From Allgaiera indica (GTDB lineage Bacteria > Pseudomonadota > Alphaproteobacteria > Rhodobacterales > Rhodobacteraceae): 64,000 nt of DNA. Positions 1 through 9,272 of this stretch are shown piece after piece. The stretch is taken from assembly GCF_900106675.1 (NCBI RefSeq), contig NZ_FNOB01000005.1, forward strand, positions 62,001 through 126,000, in the 5' to 3' direction. Numbering within the stretch: the first letter of the stretch is position 1; every line of letters begins with the position of its first letter. A program made the translations under genes and the position numbers. A model generated the notes under the pieces. The model saw only the letters and a list, made by a program, of their open reading frames with translations. It was not told the origin of the DNA and made no database searches.

Positions 1-1119
1 ATCGGCGCACATCTGCGCGTAAAGCAGCCCCTCGCGCAGCCCGCGGTCAGCGACCGAAAGGCGATCGGTCGGCCAGACCCGCATCAGCGCCTGCAAGATC
101 GCCGCCCCCGACATGATCAGCGCGTGGCGGTCGCGCCCGATGCGCGGATCACGCCGCCGGCCTTCCGGCCCAAGCGCCAGATAGTCGCGGATCACGTTGT
201 CGATCTGGGCCGAGGTCATGCGCAGCCCGTCGACCTTGTTGCGATCATAGCGCTTCAGCCCCAGGAACGAGGCCGCCACCGTCGTCACCGTGCCCGAGGT
301 GCCGATGATCTGGAAATTCTCGCGCTTGGTCTCGGCGTTGTAGGGGCTGAAATCGGCCAGCTTTTCCTCGAAGAACCAGCTCATCAGCGCGAAGCGGGCC
401 GAATCGTCCTCGACATCCATGAACTGGTCGCGCAGCGTCGCCACCCCCAGCGGCACCGAAATCCAATCCACCATCCGCGCCACCGGCCCGTCCTGCACCT
501 TCGGAGAAAAGCCCGCATGCAGCCGCATGATCGAGCGCGCATGTTCGTGTGGCGGAACCTCGGACAGGTCCAGCCACACCAGCTCGGTCGAGCCGCCGCC
601 GATGTCCACGACCAGCAATTCCTCGGTCCGCCGGCCGACCAGGGGGGCGCAGGACACCACGGCCAGGCGGGCCTCTTCCTCGGGGGCGATGATTTCCAAC
701 GTCAGCCCGGTCTCGCGCTGCACCGTGCGGATGAAATCGCGCGCGTTGCGGGCGCGGCGGCAGGCCTCGGTCGCGACCAGACGCATCCGCACGACGCCGT
801 GCTTCTCGATCTTCTTCTGACAGATTCGCAGCGCCTGCACCGTGCGCCCCATCGAGCCGCGCGACAGCCGCCCCGAGGCCTCCAGCCCGATGCCAAGCTG
901 CACCGTCTTGGAAAAGCTGTCCAGTACGTGGAACTGGCTGCCGCGCGGACGCGCGATCAGCATGCGGCAACTGTTCGTGCCAAGATCCAGCGCGGCATAG
1001 AGCGCGGGATCCGATAGCAGGGGCCGGGGGCGTTCGACCGGGTCGGGGCCAGCGACCGCAAGGTGCGGCTCATCCGAGTCCGGGAACGCGCCCTCCCCCT
1101 CGGGACGCTCGGGCGTCAT
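1..1119 (-). CDS. Ppx/GppA family exopolyphosphatase / pppGpp phosphatase (3' end outside window)
   Basis: The reading frame stays open from an ATG at 1119 to the left edge, so 373 codons are visible and the C-terminus lies outside. The N-terminal actin-like motif ALDLGTNSCRML, followed later by VVDIGGGSTEL and IIGTSGTVTT, is the ASKHA phosphate-binding signature of the exopolyphosphatase / guanosine pentaphosphate phosphatase family. Members hydrolyse polyphosphate or pppGpp and so link phosphate stores to the stringent response. GGAGGG sits about 8 bases before the ATG. About 40 Pro/Glu-rich residues precede the domain and are probably disordered. Ppx and GppA cannot be told apart from this part. 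Confidence 0.88.
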   Translation of the reverse strand, partial: MTPERPEGEGAFPDSDEPHLAVAGPDPVERPRPLLSDPALYAALDLGTNSCRMLIARPRGSQFHVLDSFSKTVQLGIGLEASGRLSRGSMGRTVQALRICQKKIEKHGVVRMRLVATEACRRARNARDFIRTVQRETGLTLEIIAPEEEARLAVVSCAPLVGRRTEELLVVDIGGGSTELVWLDLSEVPPHEHARSIMRLHAGFSPKVQDGPVARMVDWISVPLGVATLRDQFMDVEDDSARFALMSWFFEEKLADFSPYNAETKRENFQIIGTSGTVTTVAASFLGLKRYDRNKVDGLRMTSAQIDNVIRDYLALGPEGRRRDPRIGRDRHALIMSGAAILQALMRVWPTDRLSVADRGLREGLLYAQMCAD

Positions 1120-1286
1120 CGCGTCGCCCTCCAACTCAAGTTGCGACCAAACTAGCCCCGACCGCCACGGGGCGCAAGCTCTGGCAACGGGGTGGCGCCC
1201 GATCTGCGCCGCCCTTGCGCCCCTGCCCGCGCGCGCCCTTTGCCAACCCGCCGCCCCGCCCCGTCATGGGCCTGTAGCAGATTTCC

Positions 1287-1298
1287 GTTAGCGTTACC
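1287..1298. promoter_or_regulatory. Candidate LacI-family (PckR-like) operator upstream of glpX
   Basis: GTTAGCGTTACC lies 68 bases before the glpX ATG. It matches the perfect palindrome GTTAGCGCTAAC in front of edd (32328-32339) at 10 of 12 positions. LacI-family regulators bind such centre-CG palindromes. Shared control with edd is an inference. Confidence 0.4.
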
Positions 1299-1366
1299 GT
1301 CGTTGCCCGCCGCCCGTGCTCGGGCTAGGACGGGACCGACCCAATTGCGCACGAAGGACCCAAGCC

Positions 1367-2335
1367 ATGGCCGATCCCGATATCTTCAACGACCGCATGC
1401 TGTCCCTGGGCCTCGCGCGGGTGTCCGAGGCGGCGGCCGTGGCCTCGGCCCGCCTGGTGGGTCGCGGCGACGAGAAGGCCGCCGACCAGGCCGCGGTGAA
1501 CGCGATGCGCGATCAGCTCAACCAGCTTGACATCGCCGGCACAGTGGTCATCGGCGAGGGCGAACGCGACGAGGCCCCGATGCTGTACATCGGCGAAGAG
1601 GTCGGCACCGGCAACGGCCCGGCGGTGGACATCGCGCTGGACCCGCTGGAAGGCACGACGCTGACCGCCAAGGACATGCCCAACGCGCTGACGGTGATCG
1701 CGATGGGACCGCAGGGCTCGATGCTGCACGCGCCCGATGTCTACATGGAAAAGCTTGCCATCGGGCCGGGCTATGCGCCGGGCACCGTCGGTCTGGACAT
1801 GCCCCCGGCGGAACGGGTGCGGGCGCTGGCGAAAGCCAAGGGTTGCGACGCGCAGGACATCACCGTGTGCATCCTGGAACGTCCCCGGCATCAGGAGATG
1901 ATCGCCGAGGTCCGCACCACCGGCGCGGCGATCCGGCTGATCACCGATGGCGACGTGGCCGGCGTGATTCATTGCGCCGAGGCGGCAGTGACCGGGATCG
2001 ACATGTACATGGGCTCGGGCGGGGCGCCCGAGGGGGTGCTGGCGGCGGCGGCGCTGAAATGCATGGGCGGGCAAATCTTCGGCAAGCTCCTGTTTCGCAA
2101 CGATGACGAACGCGGCCGTGCGGCGCGCGCCGGGATCGAGGATTTCAACCGCATCTATACCCGCGACGAGCTGGTCACCAAGGACGTGATCTTCGCGGCC
2201 ACCGGGGTCACCGACGGCTCCTTGGTACGCGGATTGAAGCGCGAACCGGGCTGGGTGACGACCGAAACCCTTCTGATGCGCTCGAAAACCGGGTCTGTGC
2301 GGCGGATGATCTACCGCACGCCGGTGGACAAGTGA
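1367..2335 (+). CDS. glpX: Class II fructose-1,6-bisphosphatase GlpX
   Basis: The 322-residue product hydrolyses fructose 1,6-bisphosphate to fructose 6-phosphate in gluconeogenesis (and sedoheptulose 1,7-bisphosphate in Calvin-cycle organisms). GEGERDEAPM at residues 63-72 and DIALDPLEGTT at 88-98 are the metal- and phosphate-binding signatures of the GlpX family. The ATG at 1367 is chosen because GAAGGA ends 8 bases upstream and the protein begins MADPDIFNDR, as usual for the family; an in-frame ATG further up adds only non-homologous residues. The stop overlaps the GTG start of the next gene (GTGA), so the two are probably translationally coupled. A LacI-type half-conserved palindrome lies upstream. 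Confidence 0.95.
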   Translation: MADPDIFNDRMLSLGLARVSEAAAVASARLVGRGDEKAADQAAVNAMRDQLNQLDIAGTVVIGEGERDEAPMLYIGEEVGTGNGPAVDIALDPLEGTTLTAKDMPNALTVIAMGPQGSMLHAPDVYMEKLAIGPGYAPGTVGLDMPPAERVRALAKAKGCDAQDITVCILERPRHQEMIAEVRTTGAAIRLITDGDVAGVIHCAEAAVTGIDMYMGSGGAPEGVLAAAALKCMGGQIFGKLLFRNDDERGRAARAGIEDFNRIYTRDELVTKDVIFAATGVTDGSLVRGLKREPGWVTTETLLMRSKTGSVRRMIYRTPVDK

Positions 2336-2883
2336 GCCAGGCCGCACTGATCTTGATCGACATCCAGCGCGGGTTCGACGATCCGCGCTGGGGCGCGCGC
2401 AACAACCCGGGCGCAGAGGCGGCGGCGGGCAGGCTGCTGGCGCGCTGGCGGGCGGCCGGGGCGCCGCTGGTCCATATCCGCCATGTCAGCCTTTCGCCGG
2501 GCAGCCCACTGGGGCCCGGCCCGGGCGCGGCGTTCAAACCCGAGGTCGCCCCCCTGCCCGGCGAGACGATCATCGAGAAATCCGTGAATTCGGCCTTCAT
2601 CGGCACCCCGCTGGAGGCCCATCTGCGCGGCCTCGGCGTCACACGGCTGGTGGTCTGCGGGCTGACCACGCCGCATTGCGTCTCGACCACCTGCCGGATG
2701 GCCGCCAACCTCGGCTTTGGCGTGGTCCTGGCCCATGACGCCTGCGCGGCCTATGACACCAGCGCCGATTGTTCCTGGGGCGGCGCGGCGCCGATGCCCG
2801 CCGAGGCGATCCATGCCAGCGCCGTCTCGCATCTGCATGGAGAGTTCGTCACCGCCCGCGCGGCGGATGAAATCGCGGCTTGA
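2332..2883 (+). CDS. Isochorismatase-family cysteine hydrolase
   Basis: This 183-residue cytosolic protein has the full catalytic triad of the isochorismatase-like (cysteine hydrolase) superfamily: Asp10 in ILIDIQRGF, Lys83 in IIEKSVNSAF and Cys116 in TTPHCVSTTCRMA. Family members include nicotinamidases, N-carbamoylsarcosine amidase-like enzymes and isochorismatases; the natural substrate cannot be read from sequence. It starts with GTG sharing four bases with the glpX stop, which suggests coupling to glpX. The pairing itself gives no functional clue. Confidence 0.88.
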   Translation: MSQAALILIDIQRGFDDPRWGARNNPGAEAAAGRLLARWRAAGAPLVHIRHVSLSPGSPLGPGPGAAFKPEVAPLPGETIIEKSVNSAFIGTPLEAHLRGLGVTRLVVCGLTTPHCVSTTCRMAANLGFGVVLAHDACAAYDTSADCSWGGAAPMPAEAIHASAVSHLHGEFVTARAADEIAA

Positions 2884-2943
2884 CCAGAACCACGCGCTGG
2901 GTTTCAACCGGATTGGCGCCGTCGCGCCCGACCGGAGTCAGAC

Positions 2944-4044
2944 ATGAAAGTCCCGCTTCCCGCCCTGGTCTTCGGTGCCCTGTTGCCGGCCCTGGGATTG
3001 GCCCCCCTGGGCGCGCGAAGCGACACCGTCCCCGCCCCCGCCACCGCTCCGGCCGAGAACCCCGCGACCTCGGGCAGTTCGATCGTGGTGCCGGTGGGTG
3101 TGTTCACGGCGACCTATACCGATGCGGTGACCGGGCGGCAGATCGACCTGACGCTGTGGTATCCCGCCACCGGCCCGGGCACGCCGGTGACCATCGGCGG
3201 CAATGCGGTGTTCGAGGGCACCTCGGGCGAGCGCGGCGCACCGATCCCGCCGGGCCGCCACCCGCTGGTGGTGCTGTCGCATGGTGGGCTGCGGTCGTCA
3301 TCGAACAACGGCGCCTGGTTGGCGAAACGGCTGGCGCGGGCGGGCTATGTCGTGGTCGCCGAACATGGGCCGATGCTGGGACCGAAGGATGCCCAGCTGG
3401 CGATCGAGGAGATCGCCAACCGCGCCCGCGACCTCAGCGGCGCGCTGAACGCGATCCTGGCCAATCCCGATTGGGACAAGAGCATCGCCGAGAACAAGAT
3501 CGCGGCGGTGGGCCTGTTCCTGGGCGGCACCGCTGCGCTGTCGGTGGCGGGGGGACGCATCGATCCGGCCGCCTTCGCGCAAAGCTGCGACAAGGGCGGC
3601 CCCGGCATGGATTGCCCCTGGCTGAAAGCCGGTGGCATGGATCTTCACAGCGCCGATCTGACCCCACTGACCAAGCTGCGCCGCGATCCGCGGATCGGCT
3701 TCGCGATCGCGGTCGCGCCCGAATACGCGGCCAGCTTCGACGCCGACAGCCTGGCGAAGGCGCCGGTGCCGGTCGCGATCGTCGATCTGGGCAAGCCAGG
3801 CAGCAACCCCAAGGGGATGCAGGGCGCGGCCCTGAAAGGCGCCGGCGCCAATGTCAGCTATACCGACCTGCCGGGCGTAAGCCGCTATGACACCTTTCCC
3901 CAATGCACCCCCAAGGGTGGCGCGATCTTGAAGGATTCGGGCAGCGACGCGCCGATCTGCGGCGACAGCGGCAAGGCCCGCAGCGCCGCCCATGCCGCGC
4001 TGGCCCAGGCGCTGGTCAATCTTCTGGAAGTGCAGTTCCACTAG
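2944..4044 (+). CDS. Secreted dienelactone-hydrolase-like alpha/beta hydrolase with Phe at the nucleophile position
   Basis: The 366-residue product begins with a signal peptide (hydrophobic residues about 5-24, then a Pro/Ala-rich linker), so it should act in the periplasm. PLVVLSHGG at about 107-115 is the oxyanion strand typical of predicted dienelactone hydrolases. The nucleophile elbow, normally G-x-S-x-G-G, reads G190-L-F-L-G-G195, so the serine is replaced by Phe192 (codon TTC at 3517-3519). Four cysteines in the second half may form disulphides. Either the protein has lost hydrolase chemistry or a TCC codon is recorded as TTC. Confidence 0.8.
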   Translation: MKVPLPALVFGALLPALGLAPLGARSDTVPAPATAPAENPATSGSSIVVPVGVFTATYTDAVTGRQIDLTLWYPATGPGTPVTIGGNAVFEGTSGERGAPIPPGRHPLVVLSHGGLRSSSNNGAWLAKRLARAGYVVVAEHGPMLGPKDAQLAIEEIANRARDLSGALNAILANPDWDKSIAENKIAAVGLFLGGTAALSVAGGRIDPAAFAQSCDKGGPGMDCPWLKAGGMDLHSADLTPLTKLRRDPRIGFAIAVAPEYAASFDADSLAKAPVPVAIVDLGKPGSNPKGMQGAALKGAGANVSYTDLPGVSRYDTFPQCTPKGGAILKDSGSDAPICGDSGKARSAAHAALAQALVNLLEVQFH

Positions 4045-4149
4045 CCCCCCCGGCCCCGCGCCATCCGAAACGCCCGGATTTCCCCGCCCCGCCTTGAACC
4101 CCGGGGGGCTTCGCGCCTAGATGAAGGACGAACCGTAAAGAGGAACGCC

Positions 4150-5979
4150 ATGACCCTGCCCCTGTCCCGCCCCGCCTTCGACGCCGAGCCCAAGGGGGCC
4201 AAGGCCCTGGGCACCCTGCCCGACTGGGATCTGAGCGACCTTTACGCCGCCCCCGACGCGCCCGAATTCTCCCGCGATCTGGCTTGGCTGGAAACCGAAT
4301 GCGCCGCCTTCGCCGCCAGCTACGAGGGTAAGCTGGCCGATCTGGACGCGGCCGCCATGCTTGATTGTGTCAGGCGCTATGAACGTATCGACGTGGTCGC
4401 CGGGCGGATCATGTCCTTCGCGGGGCTGCGCTATTACCAGAACACCACCGATCCCTCGCGCGCCAAGTTCATGGGCGACGCGCAGCAGAAGGTGACCGAT
4501 TACACCACGCCGCTGGTGTTCTTCGGGTTGGAATTCAACCGCCTCGACGAGGCCCACCTGGGGAACCTTCTGGCGGCCAATGCCGATCTGGCCCGCTACC
4601 GGCCGGTGTTCGACCGCATGCGCGCGCTGCGCCCCTATCAGCTGTCCGATGAGCTGGAAAAATTCCTGCATGATCAATCCTCGGTCGGCGCCTCGGCCTG
4701 GAACAAGCTGTTCGACGAAACCCTGGCCGGTCTGACCTTCGAGGTCGCGGGCGAGGACGAGGCCCTGAACCTGGAAGCCACGCTGAACCTCTTGACCGAC
4801 AGCGACCGCGCGAAGCGCGAGGCCGGCGCGCGGGCATTGGCGGGCGTGTTCGAAGGGAACCTCAAGCTGTTTTCGCGGGTCCACAACACGCTGGCCAAGG
4901 AAAAGGAGATCGAGGACCGCTGGCGCAAGATGCCCACCGCCCAGACCGCGCGGCACCTGTCGAACCATGTCGAGCCCGAGGTCGTCGAGGCGCTGCGCGA
5001 TGCCGTGGTGGCGGCCTACCCCAAGCTTTCGCACCGCTATTACCGGCTGAAGGCGAAATGGCTGGGGCTGGAGAAGCTGGAAATCTGGGACCGCAACGCG
5101 CCGCTGCCCACCGAGGCGCCGAAGACGGTGGCCTGGGACGAGGCGAAGGATACGGTTCTGACCGCCTATTCCGCCTTCGATCCGCGCATGGCCGAGATCG
5201 CCCGGCCGTTCTTCGACAAGGGCTGGATCGACGCTGCGGTGAAGCCAGGCAAGGCCCCCGGCGCCTTCGCTCATCCCACCGTGACCGAGGTGCATCCCTA
5301 TGTGATGCTGAACTATCTGGGCAAGCCGCGCGACGTGATGACCCTGGCGCATGAGCTGGGCCATGGCGTGCATCAGGTGCTGGCCGCCGGACAGGGAGAG
5401 CTTCTGTCCTCGACGCCGCTGACCCTGGCCGAGACCGCCAGCGTCTTCGGCGAGATGCTGACCTTCCGCAAGCTTCTGGAAGGCGCCAGGACCCAAGCCG
5501 AGAAGAAGACCCTGCTGGCCGGCAAGGTCGAGGACATGATCAACACGGTGGTGCGCCAGATCGCCTTCTACGATTTCGAATGCAAGCTGCACGCCGCGCG
5601 CCGCGAAGGAGAGCTGACCCCCGACGACATCAACGCGCTGTGGATGTCGATCCAGGCCGAGAGCCTGGGCGACGCGTTCAATTTCATGGACGGGTATGAA
5701 ACCTTCTGGGCCTATGTGCCGCATTTCGTCCATTCGCCCTTCTACGTCTACGCCTATGCCTTCGGCGACGGGCTGGTGAACGCGCTTTACGCCGTCTATG
5801 CCGAGGGCGACGCGGGCTTTCAGGAGAAGTATTTCGAGATGCTGAAAGCCGGCGGATCGAAGCACCACAAGGAATTGCTGGCCCCCTTCGGCCTAGACGC
5901 GTCCGACCCGAAGTTCTGGGACAAGGGGCTGAGCATGATCGCCGGCTTCATCGACGAGCTGGAGGCAATGGAGGACTGA
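4150..5979 (+). CDS. pepF: Oligoendopeptidase F (M3 family metallopeptidase)
   Basis: The 609-residue protein matches the usual length of the PepF/M3B family, cytosolic zinc peptidases that cut short peptides. The zinc motif HELGH is at residues 401-405, and the third ligand glutamate is expected in LAETASVFGEM some 25 residues later. The N-terminal half is the all-helical PepF domain. The ATG at 4150 follows AAAGAGGAACGCC, a weak but adequate ribosome site. The gene stands alone between the hydrolase and pirin genes, with no co-transcribed partner evident. Confidence 0.95.
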   Translation: MTLPLSRPAFDAEPKGAKALGTLPDWDLSDLYAAPDAPEFSRDLAWLETECAAFAASYEGKLADLDAAAMLDCVRRYERIDVVAGRIMSFAGLRYYQNTTDPSRAKFMGDAQQKVTDYTTPLVFFGLEFNRLDEAHLGNLLAANADLARYRPVFDRMRALRPYQLSDELEKFLHDQSSVGASAWNKLFDETLAGLTFEVAGEDEALNLEATLNLLTDSDRAKREAGARALAGVFEGNLKLFSRVHNTLAKEKEIEDRWRKMPTAQTARHLSNHVEPEVVEALRDAVVAAYPKLSHRYYRLKAKWLGLEKLEIWDRNAPLPTEAPKTVAWDEAKDTVLTAYSAFDPRMAEIARPFFDKGWIDAAVKPGKAPGAFAHPTVTEVHPYVMLNYLGKPRDVMTLAHELGHGVHQVLAAGQGELLSSTPLTLAETASVFGEMLTFRKLLEGARTQAEKKTLLAGKVEDMINTVVRQIAFYDFECKLHAARREGELTPDDINALWMSIQAESLGDAFNFMDGYETFWAYVPHFVHSPFYVYAYAFGDGLVNALYAVYAEGDAGFQEKYFEMLKAGGSKHHKELLAPFGLDASDPKFWDKGLSMIAGFIDELEAMED

Positions 5980-6128
5980 TCCTCCGCGCCTCGGCCTTTC
6001 CGGCCGGGGCTGTGACCCGCCGCACAGGATCTGCGCGCGCCCGGGGCTTGAGCGGCGCACGCCCCGCGCCCATCTTCGCCGCAAGGGTTCCGGCCGCTTT
6101 CCGGCCGGGCCATCAAGGAGACGCGCCG

Positions 6129-7040
6129 ATGTCGATCAGACCGATTTCATACCAGACCACCGCCCACCCGACGCTGGAGGGCGCGGGCGTCCACCTGCAC
6201 CGCGCCTTCGGCTTCGACAATCCCGACCGGATGGATCCGTTCCTGCTGTTCGACGATTTCCGCAACGACCGCCCCGAGGATTTCCGCGCGGGTTTCCCCT
6301 GGCACCCGCATCGCGGCATCGAGACGATCACCTATGTGCTTTCCGGCACGGTGGACCATGGCGACAGCCTGGGCAACGCGGGCTCGCTGGGCGCGGGCGA
6401 TGTGCAGTGGATGACCGCCGGGTCGGGCATCCTGCATCAGGAGATGCCCAAGGGCAACGCGCAGGGCCAGATGCACGGCTTCCAGCTATGGGCCAACCTG
6501 CCCTCCGGCCTGAAGATGACCGCGCCGCGCTATCAGGACGTGCGCGGCACCGACATCCCCGAGGTGATCGACGACGACGGCACGCGGGTGAAGGTGGTGG
6601 TGGGTGCGTTCTGGGGCAAGCGCGGCCCGGTCGATGGCATTGCCGCCGACCCGCAATATCTGGACATCTTCGTGCCTGCCGGGGTGAAGAAGACCTTCCC
6701 GGTCGACACTTACCGGCGCGCCTTCGCCTATGTGTTCGAGGGTGCGGGCGCCTTTGCCGATGCGTCACAGCCAAAGGGCGTGCTGCTGGAGAAGGAGGTG
6801 ATGGGCCAGGAGGTGAACATCCGCGACCTGTCGGGCAACCGCACGCTGATCCAGTTCGGCACCGGCGACGAGGTGACGGTGCAGGCAGGGCCCGAAGGGG
6901 TGCGCTTCCTGCTGGTGTCCGGCGCGCCGATCCAGGAGCCGATCGCCTGGCACGGGCCGATCGTGATGAACACCCAGGCCGAGCTGATGCAGGCGGTGGC
7001 GGAACTGCGCAACGGGACCTTCATCAAGCCGGCGCATTGA
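6129..7040 (+). CDS. Pirin family protein (cupin)
   Basis: A 303-residue two-cupin protein. The pirin metal site is visible as His59 and His61 in FPWHPHRGIET and His103 and Glu105 in SGILHQEMP. Pirins are iron proteins; bacterial members may act as quercetinases or interact with partner enzymes, and which applies here is not visible. AAGGAG at 6115-6120 fixes the start at 6129; the frame is open upstream but without a ribosome site. A short hairpin GAAAGG-acc-CCTTTC (7064-7078) follows the stop without a T-run. Confidence 0.92.
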   Translation: MSIRPISYQTTAHPTLEGAGVHLHRAFGFDNPDRMDPFLLFDDFRNDRPEDFRAGFPWHPHRGIETITYVLSGTVDHGDSLGNAGSLGAGDVQWMTAGSGILHQEMPKGNAQGQMHGFQLWANLPSGLKMTAPRYQDVRGTDIPEVIDDDGTRVKVVVGAFWGKRGPVDGIAADPQYLDIFVPAGVKKTFPVDTYRRAFAYVFEGAGAFADASQPKGVLLEKEVMGQEVNIRDLSGNRTLIQFGTGDEVTVQAGPEGVRFLLVSGAPIQEPIAWHGPIVMNTQAELMQAVAELRNGTFIKPAH

Positions 7041-7183
7041 TCTGAAACGCGGCAAGGGGCGTTGAAAGGACCCCTTTCGCCGGATGAGGGACGGAGGGCA
7101 ACGGGCGGCCGCGCTTTGCCCATTGAAGACGCTGCGCGGGGTCCTAACGTTGTGCGGATTGGAACAGGCTATCCGGGCACATC

Positions 7184-7565
7184 ATGATTAGAAGGGCAGC
7201 CACGGGTGATGAGGCCAACATTCGGGCCTGCACAGAGCAGGCCTATGACCGCTACGTTGCGACCATCGGTCGAAAGCCCGCGCCGATGGTCGCAGACTAT
7301 GCAGCGCAGATCGCCGCAGGCGACGCGCATGTCGCGATCGACGAACAAGGGGCAATCCTCGGCTTCATGGTCTTCTTTCAGGAAGCAAACTACATGATGC
7401 TAGAGAACGTGGCGGTTCTTCCCCGCGCCGCCGGTCAGGGCGTGGGCAGGGCGCTTGTCGAATACTGCGAAGATGCGGCGCGCCGAAACGGGCTGGCATC
7501 GGTGCGCCTCTACACGAACGGAGGACGGCTTTGATCGCGTCTACTTCGAGAAGCCATTGCAATAG
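7184..7565 (+). pseudogene. GNAT N-acetyltransferase with an internal deletion and frameshift
   Basis: The frame from ATG 7184 encodes a GNAT fold (MIRRAATGDE at the start, and the acetyl-CoA loop AAGQGVGRALVEY) but stops at 7532-7534 after ...VRLYTNGGRL, only 116 residues. Directly after LYTN, another frame (7521-7565) reads EDGFDRVYFEKPLQ and then stops, which is the usual C-terminal strand of this family. The segment that normally lies between LYTNE and this tail (alpha4/beta6, roughly 20 codons by family memory) is missing. A small deletion with a frameshift has most likely inactivated the gene. Confidence 0.78.
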
Positions 7566-7657
7566 CCACCCCGCCGGGGGGTACTGCCGCATCGCCGTAT
7601 GAGCGAACGACAGTTCCCGCGTCGTGGAGCGCGCCCGTTCTCGCGCGCCCGGCGCGA

Positions 7658-8110
7658 TCACTGCTTCGCGTAGGCGTCCATGAGCGCCTGCAAGTCTTCC
7701 GCTGTCTGCGGAAACCTGGCGAAGCTAAATGCCGCCGGGACCTGCGCCCATGGCATCTTGTCCTCGGTCATCAACTCGACGAAGGGTGTGAAGGCCGCCG
7801 CGTTCTCTAGCACGCTGGTCCGAAGATTGACGCGCTGATCGGCGCCAGTGATCTCGGAAAAGATGAAATTCAGGCATGACTTGCAGAAGAAATGCCGCCG
7901 CCCGTGAGAGCAGAGACCGCCCCGGATCACCTCGCCCGTGAGAAAGAAGCCATCCATCGGGAACATCGTGGTCAGGGAATAGGCGCTTGCCGTCAGCTTC
8001 TGACAGTCGCGGCAATGGCACGCGAGCGTCAGAAGCGGGGGCGCGGTCACGCGGACCCGCACCGCCCCGCACAGGCAGGCGCCCTCGAAGGGAGGCTTGG
8101 GAGGCGTCAT
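7658..8110 (-). CDS. GFA (glutathione-dependent formaldehyde-activating / CENP-V) family zinc protein
   Basis: This 150-residue protein carries the cysteine pattern of the GFA/CENP-V fold: Cys12 and Cys14 in GACLCGAV, Cys31, Cys33 and Cys36 in ACHCRDCQ, and Cys76 and Cys79 in FFCKSCLN, which bind structural and catalytic zinc. The family is named for a formaldehyde-glutathione adduct enzyme, but most members are of unknown function. It lies downstream of purS on the same strand, separated by 150 bases, where purQ is often found in relatives, so it probably has its own promoter. Confidence 0.88.
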   Translation of the reverse strand: MTPPKPPFEGACLCGAVRVRVTAPPLLTLACHCRDCQKLTASAYSLTTMFPMDGFFLTGEVIRGGLCSHGRRHFFCKSCLNFIFSEITGADQRVNLRTSVLENAAAFTPFVELMTEDKMPWAQVPAAFSFARFPQTAEDLQALMDAYAKQ

Positions 8111-8260
8111 CGTCGGCCCTTCCTTTGTCCGTGATCACCCGCGGATGCCGCAAGCCTGGACCGAAACACCCGATGGCGGAAAGATCTGCGCCGCCGACAC
8201 CCCGGGGCTATGCCTTCCAGCCCTCGCCACGGGCATGACCTCAGAGGTGCCGCACCAGCC

Positions 8261-8503
8261 TCAGACGATCTCGATGTCGTATTTCTCGATCACGGTGTTG
8301 GCCAGCAGCTTCTCGCACATCCGGGCGACCTCGGCCTCGGCGGCGGCGCGGTCGGTGGCGGTCAGGTCCAGCTCGATCACCTTGCCCTGACGCACGGCCT
8401 CGACGCCGGTGAAGCCCAGCGTGCCAAGGGCGTGTTTCACCGCCTCGCCCTGGGGGTCCAGAACCCCCGTCTTCAGCATCACATGCACCCGCGCTTTCAT
8501 CAC
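8261..8503 (-). CDS. purS: Phosphoribosylformylglycinamidine synthase subunit PurS
   Basis: This 80-residue protein is full length for PurS, the small bridging subunit of the three-part FGAM synthase (PurS/PurQ/PurL). It includes the typical MKARVHVMLKTGVLDPQGEAV start and RQGKVIELDL. PurS helps pass ammonia from PurQ to PurL in step 4 of purine synthesis. It follows purC with 7 bases between them, so the two form an operon. No purQ or purL follows within the window. Confidence 0.95.
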   Translation of the reverse strand: MMKARVHVMLKTGVLDPQGEAVKHALGTLGFTGVEAVRQGKVIELDLTATDRAAAEAEVARMCEKLLANTVIEKYDIEIV

Positions 8504-8510
8504 CCGTCCC

Positions 8511-9272
8511 TCAGTTGATCAGTGTCGGTTTCGTCGAATGGGTCACATTGGTGGGCAGCACGCCCAGCCGCCGCGCCACCTCGGCATGGGCTTCGGACAG
8601 AAGCGACGGATCCGCGGCCCCCGCATCCTTGCCGAAACGCTCGCCGGTGCGCATGTCCCACAGCCGGCACGAATCCGGGCTGATCTCGTCCGCGACGATC
8701 AGGCGCTGGAAATCGCCTTCCCAGATGCGGCCCACCTCGATGCGGAAATCCACCAGACGGATGCCCACGCCCATCATCACGCCCGACAGGAAATCGTTCA
8801 CCCGCAGCGCCAGCGCCACCATGTCATCCAGGTCCTGCTGCCCGGCCCAGCCGAAGGCGATGACGTGTTCCTCGGTCACCAGCGGATCGCCCAGTGCCTC
8901 GTCCTTGTAGTAGAACTCGACGATCGGGCGCGGCAGGGCGGTGCCCTCGGCGATGCCCAGCCGTTCGGTCATCGCACCGGCGGCGAAGTTGCGCACCACC
9001 ACCGCAAGCGGGATGATCTCGACCGCGCGGATCAGCTGCTCGCGCATGTTGATGCGGCGGATGAAATGCGTGGGCACGCCGATCGCGTTCAGACCGGTCA
9101 TGAAGAATTCAGACAGGCGGTTGTTCAACACGCCCCGGCCCTCGACGATGTCCGGGCCGCCGGCCTCGGCCACCATGCCCTCGTCCTTGAAATACTGCAC
9201 CAGGGTGCCCGGCTCGGGGCCTTCGTACAGGATCTTGGCCTTGCCCTCGTAGATCTTCTTGCGCCGTGCCAT
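8511..9272 (-). CDS. purC: SAICAR synthetase PurC
   Basis: The 253-residue product joins aspartate to CAIR with ATP to give SAICAR in purine synthesis. Family signatures are [13 protein letters not shown] at the N-terminus, [16 protein letters not shown], and [10 protein letters not shown] followed by [13 protein letters not shown]. The true start is the ATG at 9270-9272, preceded by GGAGGGCCC; a much longer frame upstream has no homology and crosses the promoter region. Transcribed with purS, and divergent from the zeta-subunit gene across a 342-base gap. Confidence 0.96.
   Translation of the reverse strand: MARRKKIYEGKAKILYEGPEPGTLVQYFKDEGMVAEAGGPDIVEGRGVLNNRLSEFFMTGLNAIGVPTHFIRRINMREQLIRAVEIIPLAVVVRNFAAGAMTERLGIAEGTALPRPIVEFYYKDEALGDPLVTEEHVIAFGWAGQQDLDDMVALALRVNDFLSGVMMGVGIRLVDFRIEVGRIWEGDFQRLIVADEISPDSCRLWDMRTGERFGKDAGAADPSLLSEAHAEVARRLGVLPTNVTHSTKPTLIN

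Noticed and set aside
4117-5868. 583-codon open frame antisense to pepF
   Set aside because: Shadow frame from GC-rich codon bias: no family motifs, and the opposite strand encodes a clear PepF.
7064-7078. Hairpin after the pirin gene as a terminator
   Set aside because: The 6-bp stem has no T-run and is too short to call.
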